Assembly (NCBI RefSeq): GCF_000719475.1
Contig: NZ_JOGO01000059.1
Span: forward strand, 1 to 36,407
DNA: 36,407 nt
From: Streptomyces sp. NRRL F-5630
GTDB taxonomy: Bacteria; Actinomycetota; Actinomycetes; Streptomycetales; Streptomycetaceae
Direction: 5' to 3'
Position numbers and translations under genes: made by a program. Under the pieces are notes generated by a model. It worked only from the letters and a program-made list of their open reading frames with translations, was not told the origin of the DNA and made no database searches. Shown piece after piece: positions 15,099 to 22,484 of the stretch (its first letter is position 1; every line of letters starts with the position of its first letter).

Positions 15099-16885
15099 GG
15101 CGAGGCGACGGCGAGCGGCAGGACGGGGACGAGCGGGGGGCCGGAGACCGGCGGCGGGACGGCGAGCGGGAGGCCGGAGACCGGCAGCAGGACGGCGAGC
15201 GGCGGGACGGCGCCGAGGGCGGTGCCGAAAGCAGGGCCGTCCCTGCGGGTGGCGGGCGGCTGCGGCGGTTTTTCGGCTCCGGCCTGCGGTTCACGAGCCT
15301 GCGGCTGCGGCTCGTCCTCGTCTTCGGCCTCGTCGCGCTGACCGCCGCCGTCTCGGCCTCGGGTATCGCGTACTGGCTCAACCGCGAGGCGGTCCTGACC
15401 CGTACCCAGGACAACACGCTCGACGACTTCAAGGAGCAACTGGCGAGCCCCGACCGGACGGTGCCGCCCGGCCCGACGCGCGAGGACCTGGAGCGCACGG
15501 CCCGCGCGATGTCCCGCTCGGGTCAGCACTACGACGTCGTCCTGGTCGATCGTGACGCCAACGGCCATACGGTGACCGGAAGTTCGGCGCCGGGCTCGTT
15601 CTCGCTCGCTGACGTGCCGCACACGCTGCGCGAAGCCGTCGCGCGCAAGCAGAAGATCACGGCGACCAACAAGGCGTCCTCGCACCTGTACTGGCAGCGG
15701 GTCGATGTGAAGGGCACCCCGTACCTGATCGCGGGCGCCGAGGTGGGCGACGGCGGCCCGACCGGCTACCTGCGCAAGTCGCTGCGCTCCGAGGCCGACG
15801 ATCTGGAGTCGCTCGCCTGGTCGTTGGGGATCGCGACGACGCTCGCCCTGCTCGTCGCCGCGCTCCTCGCGCAGGCCGCCGCCACGACCGTGCTCAAGCC
15901 CGTGCACCGCCTCGGGGTCGCCGCGAAGCGGCTCGGCGAGGGCAAGCTCAGCACGCGGCTGCGGGTCTCGGGGACCGACGAACTCGCCGAGCTGTCCCGC
16001 ACGTTCAACGACGCGGCGGCGGCACTGGAGCGCCGGGTCGCGGACATGAGCGCGCGCGAGGAGGCGAGCCGCCGCTTCGTCGCGGACATGTCCCACGAGC
16101 TGCGCACCCCGCTCACCGCGATCACCGCCGTGACCGAGGTCCTCGAAGAGGAGATCGACACGCTCGACCCGATGATCGAGCCCGCGGTACGGCTCGTCGT
16201 GAGCGAGACGCGCCGGCTCAACACGCTGGTGGAGAACCTGATGGAGGTGACCCGCTTCGACGCGGGCACCGCGCGGCTCGTGTGCGACGACGTCGACATC
16301 GCCGACCAGATCACGGCGTGCGTCGACGCGCGCGCCTGGCTCGACGCGGTCGAACTCGACGCGGAGCGCGGCATCATGGCGCGCGTCGATCCGCGCCGCC
16401 TCGACGTCATCCTCGCCAACCTCATCGGCAACGCGCTCAAGCACGGCGGCTCCCCGGTGCGGGTCTCGGTGCGGGTCGAGGGCCCCTCCCTCGTGATCCG
16501 GGTACGGGACCACGGCCCCGGCATCCCCGAGGACGTCCTGCCGCACGTCTTCGACCGCTTCTACAAGGCCAGCGCCTCGCGCCCCCGTTCGGAGGGCAGC
16601 GGCCTCGGCCTCTCCATCGCGCAGGCCAACGCGCACATCCACGGCGGCGACATCACGGCGGCCAACTCCCCCGAGAGCGGCGCGGTGTTCACCCTGCGAC
16701 TGCCGAGGGACGGCGGCGAGGCCGCCCCGGAGGACAGAGCGGGCGACGGCGGCCCCGTGGACGGCGTGGACACGGGCGAGGACACGGGTACGGAGTCGAG
16801 GAGCGGCGCGGCGGGTGCGAGGCACGGGACGGACCATGGCGGGGCGGACGGCGAAGACGGCGGTGGCCGTGCGGCGGGGCACTGA
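15095..16885 (+). CDS. afsQ2: Sensor histidine kinase AfsQ2, with expanded N-terminus
   Basis: The 596-aa kinase has transmembrane segments at about 72-94 and 242-265 flanking an extracytoplasmic sensor domain. A HAMP region follows, then the H-box RRFVADMSHELRTPL with phospho-acceptor His334, the N-box NLIGNALKHG, and the G-boxes DHGPGIPEDV and GSGLGLSIA. It should phosphorylate AfsQ1. The start GTG 15095 overlaps the afsQ1 stop by four bases. The first 60 residues are a charged Arg/Asp/Glu/Gly repeat encoded by a 33-bp tandem duplication, and the last 65 residues are a Gly/Asp-rich tail. Both extensions make it longer than the roughly 535 aa I recall for S. coelicolor AfsQ2. Confidence 0.94.
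   Translation: MRRGDGERQDGDERGAGDRRRDGEREAGDRQQDGERRDGAEGGAESRAVPAGGGRLRRFFGSGLRFTSLRLRLVLVFGLVALTAAVSASGIAYWLNREAVLTRTQDNTLDDFKEQLASPDRTVPPGPTREDLERTARAMSRSGQHYDVVLVDRDANGHTVTGSSAPGSFSLADVPHTLREAVARKQKITATNKASSHLYWQRVDVKGTPYLIAGAEVGDGGPTGYLRKSLRSEADDLESLAWSLGIATTLALLVAALLAQAAATTVLKPVHRLGVAAKRLGEGKLSTRLRVSGTDELAELSRTFNDAAAALERRVADMSAREEASRRFVADMSHELRTPLTAITAVTEVLEEEIDTLDPMIEPAVRLVVSETRRLNTLVENLMEVTRFDAGTARLVCDDVDIADQITACVDARAWLDAVELDAERGIMARVDPRRLDVILANLIGNALKHGGSPVRVSVRVEGPSLVIRVRDHGPGIPEDVLPHVFDRFYKASASRPRSEGSGLGLSIAQANAHIHGGDITAANSPESGAVFTLRLPRDGGEAAPEDRAGDGGPVDGVDTGEDTGTESRSGAAGARHGTDHGGADGEDGGGRAAGH
15141..15215 (+). repeat. 33-bp in-frame tandem repeat in afsQ2
   Basis: GCCGGAGACC starts at 15141 and 15174, and each copy continues into a GGACGGCGAGCGG-type segment. 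Two near-identical 11-codon units result (GDRRRDGEREA and GDRQQDGERRD), with a shorter related unit (GERQDGDERGA) upstream. Confidence 0.8.
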
Positions 16886-17510
16886 CGGCGCGGGGACCGC
16901 TCCGCACGGGCGGCGCCGGTCCCGTACCGCCCTCCTCCGCTCCCGCGGCGCTCTCGCCGGGCTCCTCCTGCTGCTCGCCGGGTGCGGGATCAGGCCGACC
17001 GAGGTGCCGACGGACGCGGGCCCCGCCCCCTCGCGGCTGCCGTGCGTGCTCGACGAGGACAGCGTCTCGCAGCCGCCGGGGACGACGCCCGCGAAGGTCT
17101 ATCTCGTGTGCGGGGCACAGCTCGTGGTCGTGAACAGGTACCTCTCCGAGCCCTCCGCCCCGGGCCCCCTCCCAGTGGCGCGGCAACTGCTCGACCAGTT
17201 GCTCCTCCAGCCCTCCGAGGCCGAGCGGCTCGCGCACTTCACCTCCGCCGTGCCGAGCGGCACGGCCCTCGCCGGGCCGCGCCCCGGCGACCCGGCGCGC
17301 ACCCTGCGCCTCACCGTCGATCCCGCCGGGCTCACGGGCCCCGCGCTCGCCCAGCTCGTGTGCACCCTCGGCGAGAGCGCGGCGGCGACGGCGGGGGGCA
17401 CGGTGCTGCTCGGCGGTCCCGGGAAGACCCCGGTACGGGCGTACGTGTGCGACCGCGAACTGCGCGCGAACCCGGGACGGACACCGGTGCCGACGGTGCC
17501 GGTGACGTAG
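16836..17510 (+). CDS. AfsQ-associated lipoprotein (GerMN-like)
   Basis: The 224-aa product has a basic start and a hydrophobic core ending in the lipobox LLLLLAGC, so it should be lipidated and held on the outer face of the membrane. The mature part contains a segment resembling the GerMN domain found in LpqB and other actinobacterial lipoproteins (PVARQLLDQLLLQPS, SAVPSGTALAG, LTVDPAGL). ATG 16836 is preferred for the GGGACGGA stretch upstream; GTG 16863 is an alternative. The gene overlaps the end of afsQ2 by 50 bp and forms an operon with it. It may modulate the kinase from outside the cell, as proposed for other kinase-linked lipoproteins; that is inference. Confidence 0.88.
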   Translation: MAGRTAKTAVAVRRGTDGAGTAPHGRRRSRTALLRSRGALAGLLLLLAGCGIRPTEVPTDAGPAPSRLPCVLDEDSVSQPPGTTPAKVYLVCGAQLVVVNRYLSEPSAPGPLPVARQLLDQLLLQPSEAERLAHFTSAVPSGTALAGPRPGDPARTLRLTVDPAGLTGPALAQLVCTLGESAAATAGGTVLLGGPGKTPVRAYVCDRELRANPGRTPVPTVPVT

Positions 17511-17536
17511 CGGGGGCGCGACGGGGCGCACTCGGT

Positions 17537-17588
17537 CCGGCGGGCACGGGGTGGGGGCCGCGCGGCCCGGCGGGCACGGGGCGGGGGC
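17537..17588 (+). repeat. 22-bp direct repeat
   Basis: CCGGCGGGCACGGGG followed by (T/C)GGGGGC occurs at 17537-17558 and 17567-17588, differing at one base (period 30 bp). The 243-bp gap after the lipoprotein gene holds nothing else I can name. Confidence 0.7.
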
Positions 17589-17753
17589 TGACGGGTGGCC
17601 GACCGGCGCGTGACGTGACGCCCGTGACGGCCCTGGCCCGGTTCGGCGGGCGCGCGGTTCCCCCGGTGAGGCGCGAGCCGGGGTGAGGACGCCCACACGG
17701 CCGCCGGGGCGTGGGCCGGAACCGGGCGGGGCGAGGGGTGCGTCCTTGGAAGC

Positions 17754-18347
17754 GTGCAGCAGCCAGGGCCAGACGGCGGGGCGCGGACCGTTTCCTACCG
17801 CGCGGCGGGGGTCGTACTCCTCGTCGCGCATCTGCTGTTCGTCGGCTGGTACGTGCTGAGGCCCCTCGACGTGCCGTGGGTGAGCGCGCCGAACACGACG
17901 CCGTTCGCCACGGTCCGGGCCGATCTGGCGCTCGGTTTCCCCGGTGCCGTGCGGCCGCTGGCCGCCGGTCTCGGGCTGTTCGCCCCGCTCGGGGTGCTGC
18001 TGCCGCTCGTCGGGGGCCGCGTCGAGGTCTCGGCCTTCGCCTCGCTGTGCCGGACGACGCTGGCGAGCGGGGTCCTCGCGATGCTGCTGGAGATCGCGCA
18101 GACCGGCGTGCCGGGCCAGCGGGTGGACATCGACTCGGTGGTGCTCGCGCTCGTGGGGACGGCGACGGCTCATCTCCTGGTCGTACCGGCCGTCCGCCGC
18201 AGGGCCAGGAACCGGCACGGCGCTCCCTCCGGGGCGTTCCGTCCCCTCCGCCCCGAGGAGGAGAACCCCTCGTACTCCCCGGGGTCTCCCGGAGAGTCCT
18301 CTCAGGGTCCGACCCCGAGAATTCCCAGGGTCGGTACGGCACCTTAG
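17754..18347 (+). CDS. VanZ-family membrane protein
   Basis: The 197-aa protein has four hydrophobic segments: VVLLVAHLLFVGWYVL (about 20-36), PLAAGLGLFAPLGVLLPL, SLCRTTLASGVLAMLLEIAQ and SVVLALVGTATAHLLVV. The motif LLEIAQTGVPGQRVDIDSVV matches the VanZ signature (xEhhQ...RxxDhxD). VanZ proteins give low-level teicoplanin resistance in some enterococci, but most actinobacterial members have unknown roles. A Pro/Ser/Arg-rich C-terminal tail of about 50 residues is cytoplasmic. The start is GTG 17754, with a short GGA stretch upstream. Confidence 0.85.
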   Translation: MQQPGPDGGARTVSYRAAGVVLLVAHLLFVGWYVLRPLDVPWVSAPNTTPFATVRADLALGFPGAVRPLAAGLGLFAPLGVLLPLVGGRVEVSAFASLCRTTLASGVLAMLLEIAQTGVPGQRVDIDSVVLALVGTATAHLLVVPAVRRRARNRHGAPSGAFRPLRPEEENPSYSPGSPGESSQGPTPRIPRVGTAP

Positions 18348-18461
18348 GCGGATGCTCGTCCCGGTTCGTCCCCGTAGCGTGGAAGGTACCGGGGGACGCG
18401 GAAGGCGTCCCCGCCGGGGCCCGACGACGGCTCCGCGCGTCTCTTCACGGAGGAGCCCACC

Positions 18462-18686
18462 ATGAGCAGCAGCACGTCCCTGGTCCGCCCCACGCACGGC
18501 CGCGTGATCGCCGGTGTCTGCGCGGGCCTCGCCCGGCGCTTCGGCGTCTCCCCCACCACGATGCGCGTCATCTTCGTCGCGTCCTGCCTCCTCCCCGGCC
18601 CCCAGTTCCTGGTCTACCTGGCCCTGTGGGTCCTCCTCCCGAACGAGAGGAAGGCGGGCGGCGGCTCGGCGAACCCGGCGTGGTGA
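18462..18686 (+). CDS. PspC-domain small membrane protein
   Basis: The 74-aa protein is almost entirely a PspC domain: RPTHGRVIAGVCAGLARRFGVSPTTMRVIF, then a hydrophobic segment (VASCLLPGPQFLVYLALWVLLP) ending in NERK. The family is linked to envelope stress in enterobacteria, but stand-alone actinobacterial copies are poorly characterised. The ribosome binding site GGAGGAG lies at good distance from ATG 18462. Confidence 0.93.
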   Translation: MSSSTSLVRPTHGRVIAGVCAGLARRFGVSPTTMRVIFVASCLLPGPQFLVYLALWVLLPNERKAGGGSANPAW

Positions 18687-18815
18687 GGGCGCGGGCGGCC
18701 GGAGAGGACGCGCCCGTGAGGCGCGAGGAGGCGGCTGCCCGGGACGAGAGCCGGGCGACCACCGGTGACGGGCGCGGACCCGGCGTCCCGGGGCCGTTCA
18801 TCCGCCGCCCCCGCC

Positions 18816-19985
18816 TCAGGCCCCCTGGAAGAGCCACTCCGCGCGCAGTTCCGCGTAGCGCGGCTTGATGACCTCGTTGATCATGGCGAGGCGCTGGTCG
18901 AAGGGGAGGAAGGCGGACTTCATCCCGTTGACCGTGAACCACTGGAGGTCGTCGAGCGTGTAGCCGAAGACGTCCACCAGGTGCCCGAACTCGCGGCTCA
19001 TCGTCGTCCCCGACATGAGGCGGTTGTCGGTGTTGACGGTGCAGCGGAACTTGAGGCGGCTCAGCAGGCCGATGGGGTGTTCGGCGTACGAACGCGCCGC
19101 CCCGGTCTGGAGGTTGGAGGTGGGGCACAGCTCCAGCGGGATGCGCTTGTCGCGCACGTACGAGGCGAGGCGGCCCAGCGAGACGGTGCCGTCCTCGGCC
19201 ACGGTGATGTCGTCGATGATGCGGACGCCGTGACCGAGCCGGTCGGCGCCGCACCACTGGAGGGCCTCCCAGATCGAGGGCAGCCCGAACGCCTCGCCCG
19301 CGTGGATGGTGAAGTGGTTGTTCTCGCGCTTGAGGTACTCGAACGCTTCGAGGTGACGGGTGGGCGGGAAGCCGGCCTCGGCGCCCGCGATGTCGAAGCC
19401 GACGACGCCGCGGTCGCGGTAGGTGTTGGCGAGCGTCGCGATCTCCAGGGAGCGCGCGGCGTGGCGCATCGCGGTGAGGAGCGCGCCGACCTTGATGCGG
19501 TGGCCCTCGGCGGCGGCGAGGCGTTCGCCCTCGCGGAAACCGTCGTTGACGGCCTCGACGACCTCTTCGAGGGCGAGCCCGCCTTCGAGGTGCTGCTCGG
19601 GCGCGTACCGCACCTCGGCGTACACGACGCCGTCGGCGGCGAGGTCCTGGGCGCACTCGGAGGCGACCCGGAAGAGCGCGTCGCGCGACTGCATGACGGC
19701 GGTCGTGTGCGCGAAGGTCTCCAGGTACCGCTCCAGGGAGCCGGAGTCGGCGGCCTCGCGGAACCAGGTGCCGAGCTTCTCCGGATCGGTCTCCGGGAGC
19801 CCCGTGTACCCGGCCTCGCGCGCGAGTTCGGCGACGGTCGCGGGCCGCAGTCCGCCGTCCAGGTGGTCGTGGAGCAGCACCTTGGGGGCGCGCAGGATCT
19901 GGTCGGCTGTGGGCAGTGCGCGGGCGGCCTTGACGGCACGGTCGGTGGCCGCGCCCGCGGTGCCGGAAGGGCTGGGGCGTGTCAT
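18816..19985 (-). CDS. add: Adenosine deaminase
   Basis: The 389-aa zinc enzyme converts adenosine and deoxyadenosine to inosine and deoxyinosine, the substrates of the purine nucleoside phosphorylase encoded at 3.4 kb. Catalytic motifs: HDHLDGGL (zinc histidines), [19 protein letters not shown] (zinc His and catalytic Glu), [17 protein letters not shown] and [10 protein letters not shown] (zinc Asp). The spacing and length fit the Streptomyces family. ATG 19985 follows a -10 (TAGAGT) by 6 nt, so it is probably leaderless. The CTACGCGCGTAG operator sits 12 bp further upstream, tying it to deoC and the phosphorylase. Confidence 0.97.
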   Translation of the reverse strand: MTRPSPSGTAGAATDRAVKAARALPTADQILRAPKVLLHDHLDGGLRPATVAELAREAGYTGLPETDPEKLGTWFREAADSGSLERYLETFAHTTAVMQSRDALFRVASECAQDLAADGVVYAEVRYAPEQHLEGGLALEEVVEAVNDGFREGERLAAAEGHRIKVGALLTAMRHAARSLEIATLANTYRDRGVVGFDIAGAEAGFPPTRHLEAFEYLKRENNHFTIHAGEAFGLPSIWEALQWCGADRLGHGVRIIDDITVAEDGTVSLGRLASYVRDKRIPLELCPTSNLQTGAARSYAEHPIGLLSRLKFRCTVNTDNRLMSGTTMSREFGHLVDVFGYTLDDLQWFTVNGMKSAFLPFDQRLAMINEVIKPRYAELRAEWLFQGA

Positions 19986-19991
19986 GGCGGC

Positions 19992-19997
19992 ACTCTA
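19992..19997 (-). promoter_or_regulatory. Candidate -10 (TAGAGT) of add, leaderless
   Basis: On the reverse strand TAGAGT is followed by six bases and then the ATG. The operator lies 12 bp upstream, the same spacing as at the purine nucleoside phosphorylase promoter. Confidence 0.6.
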
Positions 19998-20009
19998 ACC
20001 GCCCCCCGC

Positions 20010-20021
20010 CTACGCGCGTAG
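20010..20021. promoter_or_regulatory. CTACGCGCGTAG operator, add promoter
   Basis: The third perfect copy of the palindrome. It covers the -35 position of the add promoter (17 bp from the -10 to TACGCG). Confidence 0.82.
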
Positions 20022-20106
20022 ACGAAGGGCCGGAAACGTGCGCCGATATCCAACGGTGACCGTGCGGACGGGCGGCCTCCGGTCTCGTTTCTGCCAAGGT
20101 TCTCCC

Positions 20107-20856
20107 ATGGCACAGCGAACGACGCCCGAGGACGGACCCCGCCTGGGGCGGATGACGGGAGCGGGGCCGGAGGCGGTGGACGCCGTCGTCCTGGTGCTGC
20201 CCTCGCGGACGGGGCGGGCCGGTGACGGTTTCGGGACGGGGGCGACGGTGCGGCGCCTGGCGCGGGCGCTCGCGCGGCGCGGCGCGCGGGCGGGGCTCGC
20301 CACGTACACGGTGCGGGTGCCGGGCGGCGGGGACCCGGTGGAGTCGGCCGAGCGGGCGGCGCGCTGGGCGGCGGACGAGAGCGTACGGCGGCACGGCGAC
20401 GTGCCGCTCGCGCTCGCGGGCGCGGGGACCGGGGCGCGCGCGGCGCTGCGCGCTGCCGGGCACGAGGCGGTCACGACGGTGCTCGCCCTCGCCCCCCGCC
20501 TCCCCGCCGACGACGACCCGGCGGCGGAGCCCGAGCCGGTGCGGCACCTCGCGGGCCGCCACGTCCTCCTCGTCCACGGCACCGACGACCGCCGCACCGA
20601 CCCGGAGCGCTCCTTCCGCCTCGCCGAGCGCGCGAAGAAGGCGAACCGCGACGTGTGCCGCTTCGAGGCCCACACGGACGGCCACTCCCTGCGCCGCTAC
20701 CGCTCCGAAATCCTCGCCCTCTCCTGCGACTTCGCCCTCGGCTCCCTGTGCGGCCTCCCCTACGCCCGCACCGTCGAGGACGCCCTGGCGGCCCCGCCAC
20801 CCCTGGGCCTGCGGATGCCGCTGGCGGCGGGATTCGGGGAGACACTGCGGGAGTGA
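20107..20856 (+). CDS. Alpha/beta-hydrolase-fold protein with altered nucleophile elbow
   Basis: The 249-aa protein has the order of an alpha/beta hydrolase: an early strand VDAVVLVLPS, a helix-rich section, an elbow-like LALAGAGTGARAALRAAG near residue 105, an acid-strand HVLLVHGTDDRRTDP near 160, and a C-terminal histidine (TDGHSLRRY near 195). The elbow reads GAGTG instead of GxSxG, so the catalytic serine is missing and the protein may not hydrolyse esters. ATG 20107 has AAGG upstream; the reading frame is open to 20038. Its stop overlaps the start of a 55-aa ORF. Confidence 0.82.
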   Translation: MAQRTTPEDGPRLGRMTGAGPEAVDAVVLVLPSRTGRAGDGFGTGATVRRLARALARRGARAGLATYTVRVPGGGDPVESAERAARWAADESVRRHGDVPLALAGAGTGARAALRAAGHEAVTTVLALAPRLPADDDPAAEPEPVRHLAGRHVLLVHGTDDRRTDPERSFRLAERAKKANRDVCRFEAHTDGHSLRRYRSEILALSCDFALGSLCGLPYARTVEDALAAPPPLGLRMPLAAGFGETLRE

Positions 20857-21020
20857 CGCCGTTGCTGAAGACGGCGCTCGTGGTCCCGGGCAGGCTGCTG
20901 GGGGCGGCGGTGACGGGGGTTTTCCAGCCTTTGGCAGCGGGGCGTGCGGAGCGCTCGGCGGCCCGCGCGCGAGCGAGGGCGCTCGACGCGGCGGCGGAGT
21001 TCTTCGACACGGAGCGCTGA
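20853..21020 (+). CDS. Translationally coupled 55-aa protein
   Basis: GTG 20853 overlaps the hydrolase stop (GTGA). The product has a moderately hydrophobic first half (TPLLKTALVVPGRLLGAAVTGVF) and a charged helical second half ending AAEFFDTER. No known domain is recognised. The overlap and Streptomyces-like third-position bias support it being real, but a short ORF in high-G+C DNA can arise by chance. Confidence 0.5.
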   Translation: MTPLLKTALVVPGRLLGAAVTGVFQPLAAGRAERSAARARARALDAAAEFFDTER

Positions 21021-21130
21021 GTCGAGCGGCGACGGAAGCGGCGCCCCCACACAGGCCGGACGCGCACGGGCGCTGCGCCTCGCTCATGCTGCGGGCTTTC
21101 CGCTCCCTCCGCGCCTGACGGGCCGGTACC

Positions 21131-21140
21131 TTCGTGAACG
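21131..21140 (+). promoter_or_regulatory. TTCGTGAACG motif upstream of the XRE gene
   Basis: It contains CGTGAAC, preceded by GGTACC. A nearly identical stretch precedes the RsbW-like gene, and two inverted copies precede the second XRE gene. Possibly a shared operator. Confidence 0.35.
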
Positions 21141-21209
21141 CGGCGATTCGCGATGAGCCATGCCGCCGCACCTGAGATCCGCACCGCACGGCGAAAGGGA
21201 CGTGGCGTG

Positions 21210-22430
21210 ATGCTCGACGAGGCGCAGGAGATCGGACAGCGAGTGCGGCGGGCGCGCTTGCGACTCGGGATGCCGCAGGCCGACCTCGCGGCGGCGCTCG
21301 GGAAGACGCAGGGGTGGGTCTCGCGGGTCGAGCGAGGGCACATCGAACTCGACCGGGTGAGCCTGCTCCACCAGATCGCCGCAGAACTCCACGTGCACCC
21401 GAACGACTTGATCGGCCGTCCGTACAACACCTCGCCCTCCGAGAACCAGTGGCAGGCTGCTGCCGCGTCGATCCTGCGCGAACTGCGGCGCTACGACCTC
21501 GCCCCGGTCTTCGACGGCACCCCCCGGGATGCCGCCCGCCTGTGGGAGGAGACGGCCCGGCTGCACCGCTTGCGGGACGCGGCGGCGAACACGTCGATCC
21601 TCCGGGTACTGCCGGATCTTCTCCGGGAGGCAGGCGCGTTGGCCGAGATCAGCGACGGCCTGCAGCGCGAGGAGGCGTACGGCGTGTACGCGGTCGCCTG
21701 CAAGTTCGCGCACACGGCGGCGCACGCGCTCGGGCACCCCGAGCTGATCGCCATGACGTGCGAGCGTGCGGCCTGGGCGGCGGCCCGTTCAGGGGACCCC
21801 GTACTCCCCGCCGTGACGGACTGGATGCGGGTGTGGGACATGTGGGCCACGGCCGACTGGCACGACGCCCTGGCACTCTCGGACCGGGCACTGGCACGGG
21901 TGCAGCAACAGTACGAGCGTGGCGATCAGTCGGCGGTACGGGCCTGGGGCTCCCTCCAGCTGCGGGCCGCCGTCTCCGCCGCCAGGGCCGGGAGCAGGGC
22001 CGAGGCCGAGGAACGCGTCGCGCACGCCAAGGACGCGGCGGCACGCCTGAGCGCCCGTCCCGTCCACGACCGCCACTCGCTCACCTTCTCGTCGGGCAAC
22101 GTGCACGTTCACGCGATCAGCGTGGCCATGGAAATGGGCGATCACACACGGGCCCTGGCCATAAACCGCCGCACTCCTCCGGCCCTCGTCGAAGCGCTCC
22201 CCCACTCCCGCAGGGGCCACCACCACATGGACCTCGCCCGCGCGTGGATGTGGGACGGCCACCGCGACAACGCCCTGCGCGAACTGGAGACGGCCGAGCG
22301 TCTCGCCCCTCAGCTCATCCGCAACCACCCCCTCGCCCGCGCGACCCTCCGCACCATCGTCCACGCCGAACGCGCGGCCACGCGGGAACGCCTGCGCAGC
22401 TTGTCCCACCGCTTCCACCACGCCGGATAG
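21210..22430 (+). CDS. XRE-family helix-turn-helix regulator with TPR-like C-terminus
   Basis: The 406-aa protein starts with an XRE helix-turn-helix (EIGQRVRRARLRLGMPQADLAAALGKTQ, GWVSRVERGHIELDRVSLL, residues about 5-65). About 330 residues of helical repeats follow, such as AAWAAARSGDPVLPAVTDW and ALALSDRALARVQQQYERGDQ, resembling TPRs. This architecture is very common in Streptomyces and usually belongs to regulators of unknown ligand. ATG 21210 (or GTG 21207) is chosen for the GAAAGGGA ribosome binding site; ATG 21153 lacks one. It is convergent with the next XRE gene. Confidence 0.88.
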   Translation: MLDEAQEIGQRVRRARLRLGMPQADLAAALGKTQGWVSRVERGHIELDRVSLLHQIAAELHVHPNDLIGRPYNTSPSENQWQAAAASILRELRRYDLAPVFDGTPRDAARLWEETARLHRLRDAAANTSILRVLPDLLREAGALAEISDGLQREEAYGVYAVACKFAHTAAHALGHPELIAMTCERAAWAAARSGDPVLPAVTDWMRVWDMWATADWHDALALSDRALARVQQQYERGDQSAVRAWGSLQLRAAVSAARAGSRAEAEERVAHAKDAAARLSARPVHDRHSLTFSSGNVHVHAISVAMEMGDHTRALAINRRTPPALVEALPHSRRGHHHMDLARAWMWDGHRDNALRELETAERLAPQLIRNHPLARATLRTIVHAERAATRERLRSLSHRFHHAG

Positions 22431-22484
22431 CGACCAGGCCGGACAGCGCCGCCCGCGACAGCCGCCGCCCCGGCGACCCCGTTC

